Notes: generated by a model from the letters alone, not told the origin. Counted from the stretch's first letter, positions 22,001-37,000 are shown. The stretch: DNA of 64,000 nucleotides from Norana najaformis (GCA_964023275.1 OZ029921.1:7698806-7762805); one strand, 5' to 3'. Numbers and translations are program-made.

Positions 22001-25000
22001 ATGTTATTGCATGGCTGTATATAAATGCCATGTTATTGCATGGCTGTTGGCCACAGTGACTTGTTTACCACCTAATGGTTCATGTCTTAGCCACAGACTG
22101 AGAGAATGGCTCAGAGATCAGGAAGGCAAAGACAAAAGGAGGATGGAGAAGGTTAGTGTTCAAGAGAAAACTTGAGAAATCTTACCAACTCCGCTGTTCA
22201 CATTTCATCCATGGACTGCTGAGAAGTTTCTTTAAGGTGGTGCTTCGTAATTTTGTAATTACATTTCTTCATTGCCCCAGTAAGATAAATGAGTAGTAAC
22301 TTATTTACAGGGAATCACTGAGAACAAAATTACGGTGCTGATGAACTTGGTTTTGATTAAGTTTTGTACAGTTGGCTATGGTGAATGGTGTTTGGAATGA
22401 TATTTGGCCTTGGTGAATGGTGTTTAGCATTGGTGCTAGATGCTTGGAATTGGTGAATGGTGTTTGGAATGATATTTGGCCTTGGTGAATGGTGTTTGGA
22501 ATGATATTTGGCCTTGGTGAATGGTGCTTGGAATGATATTTGACCTTGGTGAATGGTGTTTGGAATGATATTTGACCTTGGTGAATGGTGTTTGGAATGA
22601 TATTTGGCCTTGGTGAATGGTGTTTAGCATTGGTGCTAGTTGCTTGGAATTGGTGAATGGTGTTTGGAATGATATTTGGCCTTGGTGAATGGTGTTTGGA
22701 ATGATATTTGGCCTTGGTGAATGGTGCTTGGAATGATATTTGACCTTGGTGAATGGTGTTTGGAATGATATTTGGCCTTGGTGAATGGTGTTTGGAATGA
22801 TATTTGGCCTTGGTGAATGGTGCTTGGAATGATATTTGACCTTGGTGAATGGTGTTTGGAATGATATTTGACCTTGGTGAATGGTGTTTGGAATGATATT
22901 TGGCCTTGGTGAATGGTGTTTAGCATCGGTGCTAGATGCTTGGAATTGGTGAATGGTGTTTAGCGCTGGTGTCTGATACTTGGAATTGGCATATGTTGTT
23001 GATAAGTGTTGTTTAGAATAGCAGTGTTCAGAAGGAAAGGGAGAGTTGAAAAAATTAGAAACTGTGGCTCTGCTTGTTATTGCAGCCTAGTATTAATTAG
23101 TTGCATCTGCTTGAAAATCTGTCTTCAGTTACCTATTATCACCTGCATGCTTTGTAAAATGTGTTCCTGATGTAAGGTTATGCAGTGGAAATGCTTTCAG
23201 AATAGTTTAAGATGTTGAAGGTGAATTGATGAAATATCAACAAATGGGTTCCAAACCCTGTTCACAGGCACAGGCATTTGAATAGGTCTGATATACACCC
23301 ATAAATGCTTTATGCACAATGGACTTACTGACTGACCAATTTAGTGTTTATATTGTATATATTATAATTATTATTTTTTTATTACTATTATTAAAAAAGT
23401 GTTGTAAGCCTCACAGTCATATTGCAGTGTGTATATATACGTGCCTGTTGTCAGTGCTTGTTTACGTATCATATATTATGCTACTGAGCTCATCAGATCC
23501 TTTATGAAACCTGCCTAATAGGAAACAGCCTGCAGGGAGGATCTAGATATGATGCTGCCTTTCAGGGCTTTTCAGAGTCCTTCTGCAGTCATTTTAGAGC
23601 ACAAAGTTCACTCATCCCACACCTCTGTCTGTCTGTCACGCATGAATCTAATGTGTCTTGTACAGTGCCCTGTATGTAACATTCACATATGTTTGCATAG
23701 AATTAGTGCTGAGGTTTAGGTTGTGTTGTTAAACTGACTTGGCCGGGTGGCTGGTGAATTAATTTGGTATTGCTGGGAGAAAAAATTATGTGGATCGTCA
23801 GTCTTGAACTAATATTTATTTTGGGCGGTAACTGGTAACCCCAGTGAGAGTGTTTGTTCCCTGCTACCATATAATCAAGACTTTATAGTAGCAACAGGAT
23901 ATTTCTTGCTACAGTACTTGTACTTGACATTTAAAATCTTGAGGCACTCAATATCTAAGCTGATAGTATTAATCATATATCAAATTATACATACTTGTTT
24001 AATTTATATTTGGTTTGGTGTAAAGAAAAGTTTAGAAGGTGGTTATTAGATTAATACTGATGTTCATATATCCAAGTTCAACTTAAGAAATGCATTGTGT
24101 GTTTCTTCACCACTTCAAAGAGGACTGACTTTTCTAAAAATGAAATTGACATATGACATCCATACTGGAGGTCATGGTGCTTTTAAGGAGTGATCCATTT
24201 GGCAAAATCTACCCGAATCTAAGAGGTTTGAGAGCCCAGAAGGCATCTTTATGAGGTGCTTACAAATCTCTCTTATTTAAACTCACAGTTTAATATTAGA
24301 GCCAGTGTCCATGTTAAGTGGCTGACCCCTCTGTGGCTGACCCCTCTCCTCGGAGGGATTAATTCCAGCCAGAAGAAAGAAGGTCCATGTTAAGTATGTG
24401 GGCATACTTGAGTCCAGTCCTTGCACCTTTGAAGCATCATGTTGAGAGCTCTAACTAGTGGAAAGAATTAGACAGCTGGCACTTATGTAGTCAGAACAGT
24501 TGAGGGCTTAAATTATAAAGGACATTAAGTGCTGTCACTGATGGGCAGTAGTGTAGCCTTCCCAGTAAATGTGTAGCTTAAGACAATATTCATTGTGATT
24601 AAATACCAGTTTCTCTGTCAGCATTCTAGCCACACTTGTGTTTGCCATTTGCAGACATTACTTTTAAGAGTGTAGGCAGGTGTGATTGTTAGTATCTTTT
24701 GTATGTATGTATGTATGTATGTGTTTCTGTAAGTATGTGTATGAGTGTGCATGTGTATAGGTTTGTGTAAAAGGCCTTGATTTAAGTCATGATATTCCTC
24801 AGAAGAATATGATTAGCCAGCTGATGTGATAGCCTGCTATCTGAGTCCTTTGGTTCTCGACATTGCAATGACCAATCATAGCATGAACTGCGGGAACTAA
24901 ATCTCAGTACTAATATTATTAAACATACATGTATGTGGGCCTATGTTACATACTTGGCACTGTACATTGCATCTAACTTGTAATGCACTCTCAAGGTCTA

Positions 25001-28000
25001 TGCTGACCATGTTTGTGTACTGGAACGCCTAGCTGGTCTGGTCTTTAGAGTACTTGGTAAGCAAAGGACTGACTGGAAGACCATATATGAAATTGTTCAG
25101 TCATAGATAAATTCTGATAACTGATCACTTATGATTGTTTTGTTGCATTGAGAGAAGGCTTAGAAGCACATTGTTGGAAGTAATACCGAGGACAGTGAAA
25201 CGGTATTCAGCATTAGCTCGTTTACACAATAATACTCTATTTCCATAGTTTTCACTTAATTGCGTAAAATATTCCTTAGCAGAAGCAGGTCACAGTTTTA
25301 CTGAGGGCTTGGCTGATGGAGGGAGGTGTATGTGTGAATTAAACTACTGAGTATATATGTTGCTTATAAATATTTACTGATGCTTGCAGATATGGGACTT
25401 TCTTCAAGACTGTCTTTACTTGCAATACATGCATCTGTACTGTGGGCTTCTGTAAGGTCACAGTGTAGGTGAGCTGTCAACATAACAACATTAGTAAACT
25501 TTGAATCAAACTGCCCTTCCCTGTGCTCTATGACCTGATATTCATAAAGGTAACATATTGATACCTGTCAAACTGAGGCTTCCAGAAGTAGTGTCTGCTT
25601 AAAAGGGACACTAGTGATGCAAATGATGTCTTGTGTCATGATTGCCAGACAGGGCACAGATTCTGTACCTCACATTTAAATACTTTAGATTGGAATAGGT
25701 ATGAAGGTGTTAAGAGACTCATTTTCTTAGCTTCTTGGGTACATGAGAGGGTGATAAACCAGTGCTATATCTGACCATCTGATCTCCTCTCTGGTGAATT
25801 ACTGGATTTGATGCTGGTAGAGCAAACATTTTGAAGTGTATGGGGGAACAGCCAGTCACTAAACATCACAGAAACTCATTTACCTAACTTCGTTACCTTG
25901 CACTGAGACTTAATTGCATATTGATGGAGTCAGATGATATAATATATATGGGCATACATGCCAGAAATTTCCGGTGTTACCCTTGCATTATTTATATAAT
26001 TGATTTTTTCATAGGAAAGTTATTGTCAGGCAGTCTTTAATTGAATCAGTGATGAGCTGAGATTTTTATATTATGATCGTTATCATGATTTGGTCTTCTG
26101 CTTAGTCATTTTTGTGATTTTTACATACATTTGTCATGACAAACCAGTCTTGTGTATTCATTGTGGACCTGTTAATGCGAAATCGACGTTGGGGTGGGTA
26201 AAAGCCATGGAAATGGTGTGTAGACCAGGCCATATGTGAAACAGCCCAGATGGCCTTGTTCGTTAGGCCCCTAGCCATCCCACTTAGCCAAGATCCTCCC
26301 TGAAGCTAATCAGGATACTTCCCAACATAATGCCTTGAGAGCTAAGCTAGCAGTGCACAGATGTACACAAAATGGCCGTAGGATGAGAATGTATCATTTT
26401 CCTTCTGCTCTTTGGTTTGTAAAAATGTCTCTGCGATGGTTACTGGACAACATAATGCTTCCTGGAAATGGGTGGCTGGAGATCTATCATGCCATGCAAA
26501 AAGTCAGAGATAATATAAGTTTTTTCACCTAAATGGCACTGCCATTTCTTTGCCCCCTGCCCATCTGAAACATATGTATATGCAAAGTTCAACTGCTTCT
26601 ACCTAATATCGATGACTGTTGCAGATTTGTGTACAATCCAGATTGTGAATTGAGTGTTTAAGAAACCAGCAGTGAATCAAAAAAACTGTGGCTTGCCAAC
26701 CAAACAAAGAAAGTCACCTAAACTCTAGTTTAAACTGTGACCTAATAATAACTAAAGAAATGCTATGCATTAGTAATATACATGTTTATTTTAAACATCT
26801 GCAAAATGTTAAAAGACAATATAATGAAATACATATGCAACACCTCAGACACGTATGTCACATGACATTTAACTTGTGTCATATCCAAATAGTACATGCT
26901 CATAACAACAATTAAATGACATAGGGATTGTTCAGAATTAATTTCTAAGCAAATTTCATGTTTACAATTTAACTCTTCAGCGGTTGATGAGCAGTAGTGT
27001 TTTACTCTTAAGGGGTTAAATGGACTAAAACTCTCAAAAATACCCTTAAAGGGTGAAATGGACTAAAACTCTCAAAAATACCTGGTGGGGTGCCAGAATA
27101 AGGGCTAAAAATATCTGCCAAGCAAAGGGTTAAGTTAAAAGCTTTGGGGGACGTGAAGCCTCTTTGCAGTTTGTGGAATGACAGGTAAAATGGTAGCACA
27201 TGAATGCATCCACACTGCTGTGGTCTACTTTCTGTTTGCTATCAGTATCGTGAGAAGACAGCCTTTGTGCACTGATAAATGAGCATTACCATGCTGAGTA
27301 TGCATTACATTGATGATTGAGAAGCATGAAAGTTTTGATTAGTGCTGCGTGAAGGTACCAAAATATTTTATGTTAATTGACATGCGTTATGGTACAGTCT
27401 GCATGAAAATGCTGCTGTGAAGTGGTTCAGTGTTTCTATGCTGATGGACTTTCATACTCTGAAAGTATTGATGAATATGTATGAATCTGCTGAATATGCA
27501 TATCATTTTAATTTGTGTCACCCAGGTCCTGAGTTTGCAGCTGTTGTGTAGACAGGCAGGACATGTGTGACTCTCAAACATTAGCATTTCAGGCAGGCTA
27601 TGTCAAGGTAACAACAACCCCACTCCTCTGCCTTCTGCCACTGTTCTTCTCTACCCCACCATCCCAGCCCTTTGCTTTGCTTATCTGCAGGCTGGAGAGG
27701 AAATTGGTTCAATACTTCAGGCCCAGTTATTGTACAATGAAGTCTTACTGTTGTGCTTATATTTAACACAAAGATTCTGTTATTGTGACTGTTCTGATTC
27801 TCTAGTAGAATTAGTTATATAAGGTAATCTTATTAAAGAATGTATGGAAAAGTCATGGCATGTTGCTTGCAACAAAGATATGACTTCTAAAACTTCTTGT
27901 TTGGCCAGTGGCACAGTGTGGCTATGAGAGCTGGACCGCAAAGAAAGATGCAGAGGCAAGAATCAACGTATTTTAAAATAGTGTCTTCGGCGGAGTATGG

Positions 28001-31000
28001 TGGACTGCCTAGAAGTCAAATGAGTATGTTCTAGAGACGGCAGGAGTATGTTCTAGAGACGGCAGGAGTAGAGAGGAGTCTGCTTGGATTAATCAAAAGA
28101 GGAAGCTTTCATACATCAGGCATGTGCTACAAAAGAGAGGAGACTGCTTGGAGAAAGAGGTCATCCAAGGCATAATTCCTGGATCCTGAGCTCAGGGAAG
28201 ACCCAGGGTGACATGGATCGATAACATCAAGTCGAGGATTGAAGTATTGTTCGATCAGTTATTACTGAACACAAGAGGCAGAAGCAGATGGCACAAAATT
28301 GTCAATGGTGCAGCCAATCCTTGGCTCAAGGATGGTTGAAGACAAGACAAGATAATTGACAATTGCACTATAATTACTAGTTAATTTTGTAACCTATATG
28401 CTTCATGCTGAGAGGTTAGGTTGTTGCTTCTTTAATTTGCAGCCAAGCCAATAGTCCTGAGGTTTACCATAGTTTTGTATGCATTTCAGTAGGAAGACAA
28501 TAGCATCTTTTAGCTGAACCACAGTTAGAACTACTTTAACTGAATAACAATGTTTTATAGGAAAAACGCAATTTTTAATTTACTGTAATTTCCCCTCAAA
28601 TTTAGCTACAGAATTTCTGTTCCACTTGTCCCTGATCAAAGTGGCCTAAAAATGAGCGCATTGACTGTGCACTATTGGGTGTAAGGTCAGACGGTGATGG
28701 AGTACACTGGCCACCTACCTTCGTGTGCCAAGGCTGAGAAAATGAAGTCACTAAAAGTTCACGGCTGCTTTTTGGGGTTGGCTTAAGGTACGGTTCTGCT
28801 GTCCTGATCAGACTGGTAATAATAATAGTAATAATAGTAAATAATTAACAATAATAATAATAATAATAGCAGCACAATTCAGGGTTTTAATTCGATTGCC
28901 TTCCAGGGGCACTTTTGAGGAGCCAGACATAACAAAGATCAGCCATCTCAGAATATAATTTTTCTTCCAGATAATTTTTTAACTTCCTGATGGATCAGAA
29001 ATACCTAAGACTTTTTACTTATAATAATAGTAATAATACTAATAATCATAATAATAATATATAATAGTAATAGTATAATAATAATATAATGATAATAATA
29101 AGACTTGTATAGTGCTGTAGAATGGCTAAGGGAAAAAGGGTGTTGTGCATGTGTTCAGCTATCAATGACAGTCATATGATATTTAAAAAACTAGGTTGTG
29201 AGTCATGACTGTTGTGTGAATTGTAAATTGAATTTATCTAGGTTATTTTAATGTGGCCAACTTTGTCACTTCCTTGTCATGACTGGGTTTTAACTAGGCA
29301 CTACTGTACCACACACCAGGTAAATGGGATGTTGTTCAGTGCAAGCTGTTCACTACTCTGTTGGGAATGGCAGGTTTAATATAATCCTCACAAAATTCTA
29401 TGACTGTTATAGTTACCAGATAAACGTGTTTGATGCTAGGTTGAGTTGCCACATAACTATGTCTGTGGTAATGTAAGGTAAGTCTACGAGGATATGGTAA
29501 TGTAAGGTAAGGTAACTGTTCTTTTATCATGTGCCTCCGTCAACAGCAGTCCTTAGAAGCATTGTCGGTGGGTTGAATGATTCACTGATGAACAAGAAGA
29601 AGAAAAGAGCAAGCCTTTAAGCCAGCCTTGAAAGACACCATTATTGGCTTCAGTATCCTTAACCTCGGTACAAGGGTGGGTGGCCAGGTCTTTCCATATT
29701 CGCCTGGTCTTCCCACTGACAGTGTGCGGTCAGTGTACTCATTTTATAACAGAATGCTAGTCTGCACAAGTGAAGCAGAGATTTTTGTGATCTCTTTTTG
29801 CCGTCGCAGGAATTGAACCCCAACCTCTCGGTTGCTGACCGAGATGCTAACTGCTCGACTGTCACACATCCTCTCCCCAAAACATGAAAAAATCTTCAAT
29901 TTCACATGAAACGTAGGCACAGTTGTCAGTTTCACATGACAAACATGACAACAGGTTGTCAGTTTCACTGGATTAGAAGCCCGAAAGCATGGAGGAATAA
30001 CAAATTTGCGTTGGCAATCTGCTGCTGATGTGCTATTTTCCTAGTACCACTAATGTATGCCATTAATGGTCATTACCACAACATGTAGCTATGTTCTGTG
30101 GGCATAATGAAAATATGAAGTGATTAGTTCCAAAGTGGCTGGATTAGAGAGTGATCAGGTGATGGGGAATGCGGTAATACCGTGGTTACCGGGGATTTTA
30201 CCACGGCAATGGTGTCAGAAGAAGCTGTAGGGATGGAATAGAGGCTTGCGGTAAAACCGTGGGGATGAAATACGAGCATGGTAATTCCCGTGGTAATAGT
30301 TGTGGCATTACCAAAAATTCCCACTGCATCAGATTATTGCTTTTTGCTCTAAATTTGTTGTTCCAGATACTGTCGATGGACTACTTTTCCTCCATGAGTT
30401 AAAATGTACATAAGAACTCTCTTTACTGCAGTGATATCTGAGCTAAGAAATAAGACCACTCTTTATTGCAGTGATATCTGAGCTAAGAAATAAGACCACT
30501 TTATTGCAGTGATATTTGACTATAACCAATTGTAACAACCAAATAGATGAACAGTTTTGAAGTATTATCTGTTATAATTATGACCTATATGTATTAAGAT
30601 GACAATATGCACATAATATGTGACCCACTTCAACAATGAGTCATGTGGCATTTTTTCACATTTTAAGTTTTCTTTTGTCAAATAGTGAGTTCAGTTTTGT
30701 TTAAATTCGTGTATCATTTATGTGAATATTCCAAATACTGTAGTTCCGAAGGTAATGTTTCTAAAAAAATTGAGTTTGCGTCTTAAGACTCAGTTTGTCA
30801 GAACGGATCACGTTTGAGCATTTCGTTGTTTTTGCTTTGCTGTGACGGGAATGGGGACACACCTGATGGGGATGGGGACACACCTGATGGAGACAGGATG
30901 GGGATGGGGACAGACCTGATGGGATGGGGACATACCTGATGGAGACAGGATGGGGATGGGGACAGACCTGATGGGTATGGGGACACACCTGATGGGGACA

Positions 31001-34000
31001 GGATGGGGATGGGGACAGGCTTGATGAGGATGGGGTAGGGATGGGAACAGACCCACAAATGTGGGATGGGGATGGAGATGTCCCCCTGTCACTCTCTAGG
31101 TTGGGTAAACATGTATACAGAACTATAGAAGTTCCTGTTAGGTGGTAGTAGAATCTAGTGGGGCTGCATGACAGAAGCAATGCCTTAGCATGCATGATTA
31201 TACATCAGTGTAACGTATTATGGAAATCAGACAATTGTTTGGCTTTGGTCTCGGTAGAGCTTTCTCGTGAGGCAGTTTATGTTGATGAACCATCTTATCA
31301 ATATTAATATTAACAGTAGTTCAAAAAAGTATTGAATGCTTTATATAATAATATTATATTTGTTGTAACAATAATTAAAGTAATATAATACTATTAATAT
31401 TAGTGCTTAAAATAGTATTCGAAGTTTTTTTTCATTCATCTGTCTCTGTTTTGTTTACTTAATATTATTTACTTACATATTATTTAAGTACATATTATTT
31501 GCTTACTTATATTACTTACATATTAATTTACTTATATAGGTTCTTTTTGGACAGAATTTTCTCCAAATTGGCACTGCACGGGTTAGGTGGACGAGAGATT
31601 GGGATTAAAAAATTTCCTGCCCCATTTGCACCTTTTAACAGTGTCAGCTATAAAATGAGTGACCCGACCAAAAACTGTTGGTGGGAAGATCCTTCTTCTC
31701 CTCATCCTCCTCATTCTCTTCTTCCTCCTTTTTCTCCACATCTCCTTTTCTTCTTCCTCTTCTCTTCGATTTTGAAATGCAGGAACCAAATTAAAAAGGT
31801 GAAGCACTGTACTTTAAGCTGAAGGGCAAAAGCCAACTGAGACTGAACAACGGGGCAACTGTTGCTGATGGATTACATGTGTTGGTGATTTTAGGAAACT
31901 AGGATTCTAACTCTAGTTGTTGTGGTGAAATTCCACTAGTGTAACGATTTGGTCACTGTGTTTTGCAAATTGATTAGTATTTTGTGGGATTATTTCTCTT
32001 CAGTGATCATTAATTGTTTTGTTTATCTTTAATTACAGCAATGCTGGTATTGATCTGGTCAAGGTATGTTCTTTACGCTTATTTAGAACGAGCATTAACA
32101 TTTAATACCTAGCATAAATATTGAGAATCCTCAGTAGATTCAGTATCTTATTTAAAGCTATTTAACTTGTGTTCAGGGACCACCTTTTGTGAAACGTCTT
32201 CTAGACCTGTGCCTTAGGCTTATTGACAATTTATAGTCATCATTCGTGCTCAGTATCATCATGCATAATTGTTTGGCAGGCTCGTGAATATTCATCTGCA
32301 TAATCATCAGACATTTGAGGTTAAGGATTTTAAGAAGAGTTATAACTCATCATAGTCGAAGGAAATGCGTAACAAAACTTTGCTTTTACTGTTTTTTGCT
32401 GTCTTCTAGATTGACTTTGACCGGCCACTTGACCAGCAAGGACCGTTCTCGGTCATCCTTCACAAACTGACCGATCAGATGGCACGAGTACAGGATGGGT
32501 CCATGACCCAGATAGACAAGTTTCAGGTGCAGTTGTCATCCCTTCCATAAATAAATCATAAATCAATCAACTGATGTGTCTGGCAATGCATCAGTTACTT
32601 CGCCAGTTACTCAGTCAGCCAGTCAAGCGTGGGTTAATAATAAAAAATCTGTTACCTGTTCTAGTGCCTTTACACCTAGCTTTTATGGCATTATTTTTCA
32701 AAATGTCATTCAAGTGATGTTTATAATCTTTGGGCATATTTTTGAATTCCTAAGCAAACGTTTCTACCGTGGGTGGAAAATAATGATATGAGTAACAATA
32801 ACACTAAAGTGCTTAATAATGGGAATGATAGTAGCGATAATAATAATACTAATTTAATAATATAGATGCAGACAAATCATTTATCTTGAGAGTCTAAATT
32901 GGAACAGTGATTGTGACATTAATGCTTTCTTGTTCGCGCTGTGGTCTGTACAGTGCTACATCAATCTGCATCCTGAAATTATAGTCATTGATCCGATCAA
33001 TAACGTCATGCGACTTCTTGATCGCCGACATCAATATCGAGACGTCAGAGACTGCGACATTGTCGAAACAAGTAAATGACTAGGCGAATCTTACTTTGCT
33101 GGGTTGCTTAATGGTCAACTGTGTATGGGTATTAGGGTGGCCCTTAAAAATTAAAGTTGAGAATCTAACCCTCTCACCCCTCAATTTATTCCATTTAGGG
33201 AAAAACATGCTGTGCAAAACATCTTCATTTGTACAATATTTAGGGGTGGCCGTCAAGGTAACAGTTATTCAGGTTTATCATAATGGAGCTGAATAATATC
33301 TTAGAAGTCTTTTTGGATTAGATTTGATTAGATTCTTCAAACAAGGTTGTGCTTGAACAGCTTGACTCTGATTCATGATTTATGAGTGCAGCAGAAGAGT
33401 CATATGAACTTAAGGAAACCTGTGGTGCGGTTGTATCTCCGGGACTGGCTTCAGTTCAGGACAGAACCCAGATTTCATCAAGAAATGCTGCCTTTATTCT
33501 GAGTGAAGTGGCATCCAGTCTTTGCCGTAATGTCAGTTCCTTGAACGTCAGTAGGAACTCAGTTCATCAATCTTGGACACAACATTGATAAAAACTTGTC
33601 CACTAAGCTAAGGTCTGAGTTCTCTGCTTCAGTCCTATTGACAGTTAAGTGGATATCAAACTCATGGAGGACTTGACTTCCCAGGAGCATGGTGATTGGC
33701 TCCCAGTCCTCATCTCCAAGGAGAGGAGCAGTTAATTGGAGAATGTTAACTGTCTTCAGGAACAGGATAAGCTGAGGAGCAGTTAATTGGAGAATGTTAA
33801 CTGTCTTCAGGAACAGGATAAGCTGAGGAGCAGTTAATTGGAGAATGTTAACTGTCTTCAGGAACAGGATAAGCTGAGGCAGGTGCAGTCTTCTGTAGCA
33901 TGGAAGAGTGCTGTCTGGCAGACTGTGTTGAGGCATTATGCTTCAACGAAACACGCACACGCATATATATATATATATATACATAAGGTCACAGCTTGCG

Positions 34001-37000
34001 TACGTGTTCCCTCATTGAACAAAAGTTACAGGTGGACCTGCTTTTTGTGGTATGTTGGGTACCATGTGTTGGAGCTGATTGTAGGGGCCGCTTTTGAAGA
34101 GACTCTCGGGATATCTACTGTTTTTGTTTTCTATCTTTTGTGTAACACCTGTATCTGATGATCAGGTTTGATGTAGGGTGTCAGATGCACACTTGTTATC
34201 CATTTTGATTTAATCTGGTTTGTGATTCTTTTTGTAAAATTGATATAATTCCATTTGTACTGTACAAGTTAGATTGGTTCAGTTCCATTCTAATCAGAGC
34301 TTGGGTTAGGTTGATTTGGTTTTCCTTATTATCTAACTTTTGCATTACCTGGTTTAATTCCATCCCTTGGTTAGAAGTACCCAGTTTTTCCCTTTTTTTA
34401 AAGATTTGATTTGGGTTCATTTGTTTTAACTGTAGGTTAGATGAATTCTATTTCCATTCTTATCTAACCTTGAGCATTATGGGTTGAGTGATTTTTGAAA
34501 TTGAAGTCAACTGTGGCTTGTGAATAAACATTTTTTTGGAGTTGACCTGAAATGTTTTGTCATTCCCGTGTGCAAGGCAGGTTATACGAAGTATAGTGTT
34601 TCATGTGTGTGGCATTTGAGATGACCCTTTTCGTATTGTAAGGAGACGATTAACTTGCTGTAATTAACTCGGTAGTACTAACTTGGGCCAATTTCCTTCT
34701 GGTCTCGTATTCGCCTAATGCATCATGTTGAAACTGGTTCATGCTTTGTGTCAGACGGTCACCATGTAAGGTGAGATGATGTCAAAGTCATGGGCCCTGT
34801 AGCCATCAGAGTTGTTGTTAAACACTGGAGACTAGTACCTTCTGAACTTCATTCTGCTTTGCTTTTTTCCTTCCATCTTCCCCTAATCGTTTTTCTCTCG
34901 TTCTGTTCCATCCTCTTGTTCATGTTTATTTTCTCTGTTCTGTTGCTTCCCTTCCTAGTTTTTGTCTTTTCATTTCCTTTCCAGTTCTCGTCTCCTTATT
35001 ATTGATCAAGTGTATCTTTGCTTCTTATTTCCTCATCGTTCTTCCAAAGTTTTATTGGTTCTTATTTTGTTAAAGATTTCTGTCTTTGCATCGCATTTGA
35101 TATCTTAATTTCCTGTTATATCGTCGTTCCGTCTCTTTAGCTTGCTCTTCTTCCTGTCCAGTTTACTATGTTCTCTCTCTCCTCATTTTCCTTGTTCTTT
35201 TTACTTTTCCTTTTCACTTTTTCCTCTTGATTTGCTCTTTCTTATATGTTTCTGTTATTTCTTTCTCTTAAAATTGTGCATTAAGGGTTATATTTTATCC
35301 TCGTTTTACCTTCTTGTGTTCGACCCCTCTGTGTTCATTTGTATCCTCCCAGCTTCTATTTATCCTCTGAGTTCCTGTCTTCTTCCCTTTATGCTATCCC
35401 CTTTGTTCCTCATTGCCTCATCTTCCTTCCTTTTGTTTAATTTTCCATCTCTCCTGGTTTTTCTATTTTGCCGGTTCGCATACCGATCGTGGCTTATTTC
35501 AGAGATTTGAATCTCGGGGTAACACGGTCCGTACACGGGGACCGTAAATGGCGTGTCGCCCATTAAAAGTCAGTGGTGGTAAAGGATCTCACCCGATTAA
35601 TTCATTGAAAAATCAGCAGGGTCGAGGTCGTACAGTCGGCGTAGAAAAACCTATACATTTACATCTGCAATATCCAAACAACCTTAACAACATCAAGCGG
35701 GGAAAAAACTCTTTTCAGAGAAGAGTCCAATAAAAGTTGGCAGCTGTCGGGATCGGAATTTTTGGACCTACCCCGCTTGGCGAATGGGTTCTGCAGCGTC
35801 GAACTGCCGCATCAGGCACCAGACATCGGCGCTGGGTGGATAAAGGTGACTGATACCGTGGCTGGTCCATGCATTCAAGTTGTCCTTATCAAACGCCGAA
35901 ACAAGACGTTAAACACGAGGAAACGAAACCGGCTGAAACAAGACAAGGAACTGGACCACCAGCGTCGAACGCTTAGACCGAGCCGCATGCAGTAGGCCAT
36001 AAACGCCTATCTTTTCGCGAGATTAGACCTAATTTTAGACCTATTCATTTTTTTGTAGACGGGGGGCCGTGTACAGTGAAAGCGCATTCAAAACCTTCTT
36101 GCACGATGGGCGCGCGATGCGTGCAATGCGTTCAACAGTAATTCCCCGGAGTTCTGATAAGGATGCAGTAGCAGCGGATTTATGACGCGTCTGTTATGTC
36201 ACAAGTGCCGCAGCCAGACGATCTTTGGCACCAGTTGGTCCGTCAAGAGGTAGTCGAATTACCCCCCAAAGTTGAGCGTCCGATTTGTGGGGAGTTCTGG
36301 GGACGTTTGGACTGGAACGAAATGTGTGGGGAATGTATCTTCAGTGGAAGTTAGTCTAAATCAGTTGGGGAAAATTTCTTCCACCCCCACAAATCTAACC
36401 CTTTTCCTAAAGACCCTAACAGCTAAAATTCAGTCCTGTATAGTGGCCTTTCAAATTACCTCAGACGTTACGCTTTTGTGAGGTGCTAAAAGGCGTTTAC
36501 ATACATACATGCATACACAGATACATACATGCACATTTATACATACGTACATACATACATACATACAAACATACATACATGCATACATACACATACATAC
36601 ATACATATATACATCTTATACTAACAGCTAATACATGCATACATACATACGCACATACATACATACATTCATACATACATTCATATATGTACACATACAT
36701 ACATACATCTTATACTAACAGCTAATGTATTTATGTACAGCTAATACTTTCCGTCAGCATTCGGTAGATTTCGCATAAGTGTACTTCTCGGTGGTACTCA
36801 ATATTGCCATTAGTGGTTATTTCAGATGCTATAACCATCAGGGCCAACTGAGTCCAATTGTGCCCAGGATATTATTATGCTGCACAAAGGCAATTGGGCA
36901 AAAATCGGCTGCAGCACTGACTACTGTCTGTCTGTGTAAATGCCAGTTACACGTAGGCTGTAGTTTCTATAATTTATCAGACATTTATTTGCACCAGTTA

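Larger units (their letters stand above)
16059..32038. other. ITPK1 intron 1 (16 kb)
   Basis: No coding exon was found between the two matching phase-2 borders. It contains CR1-like and RTE-like LINE remnants, a SINE, several minisatellites and a 59-base hairpin, each listed separately. Stretches such as 18310-19100, 19450-21040, 23000-26900 and 31100-31980 show nothing beyond AT-rich unique sequence and simple repeats. Confidence 0.7.

Noticed and set aside
22436..22926. Open frames of 64 and 96 codons with repeated peptides, and a CRISPR-like look
   Set aside because: They are minus-strand readings of a 32-bp minisatellite with no spacers; this is a eukaryotic intron.
30761..31195. Three overlapping Pro/Ser/His-rich open frames on the minus strand
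   Set aside because: All three frames are open because of a GATGGGGACA-type minisatellite; nothing suggests selection on protein.
33559..33936. 125-codon minus-strand frame with a repeated LILFLKTVNILQLTAPQ block
   Set aside because: Produced by a 51-bp tandem triplication; no start context, splice signals or relatives visible.
34790..35510. Hydrophobic frames resembling membrane proteins
   Set aside because: They follow from the T/C-rich composition (Phe, Leu, Ser codons); no conserved pattern.
36483..36725. Tyr/Ile/His/Thr-rich open frames on both strands
   Set aside because: They are readings of the ACAT microsatellite.
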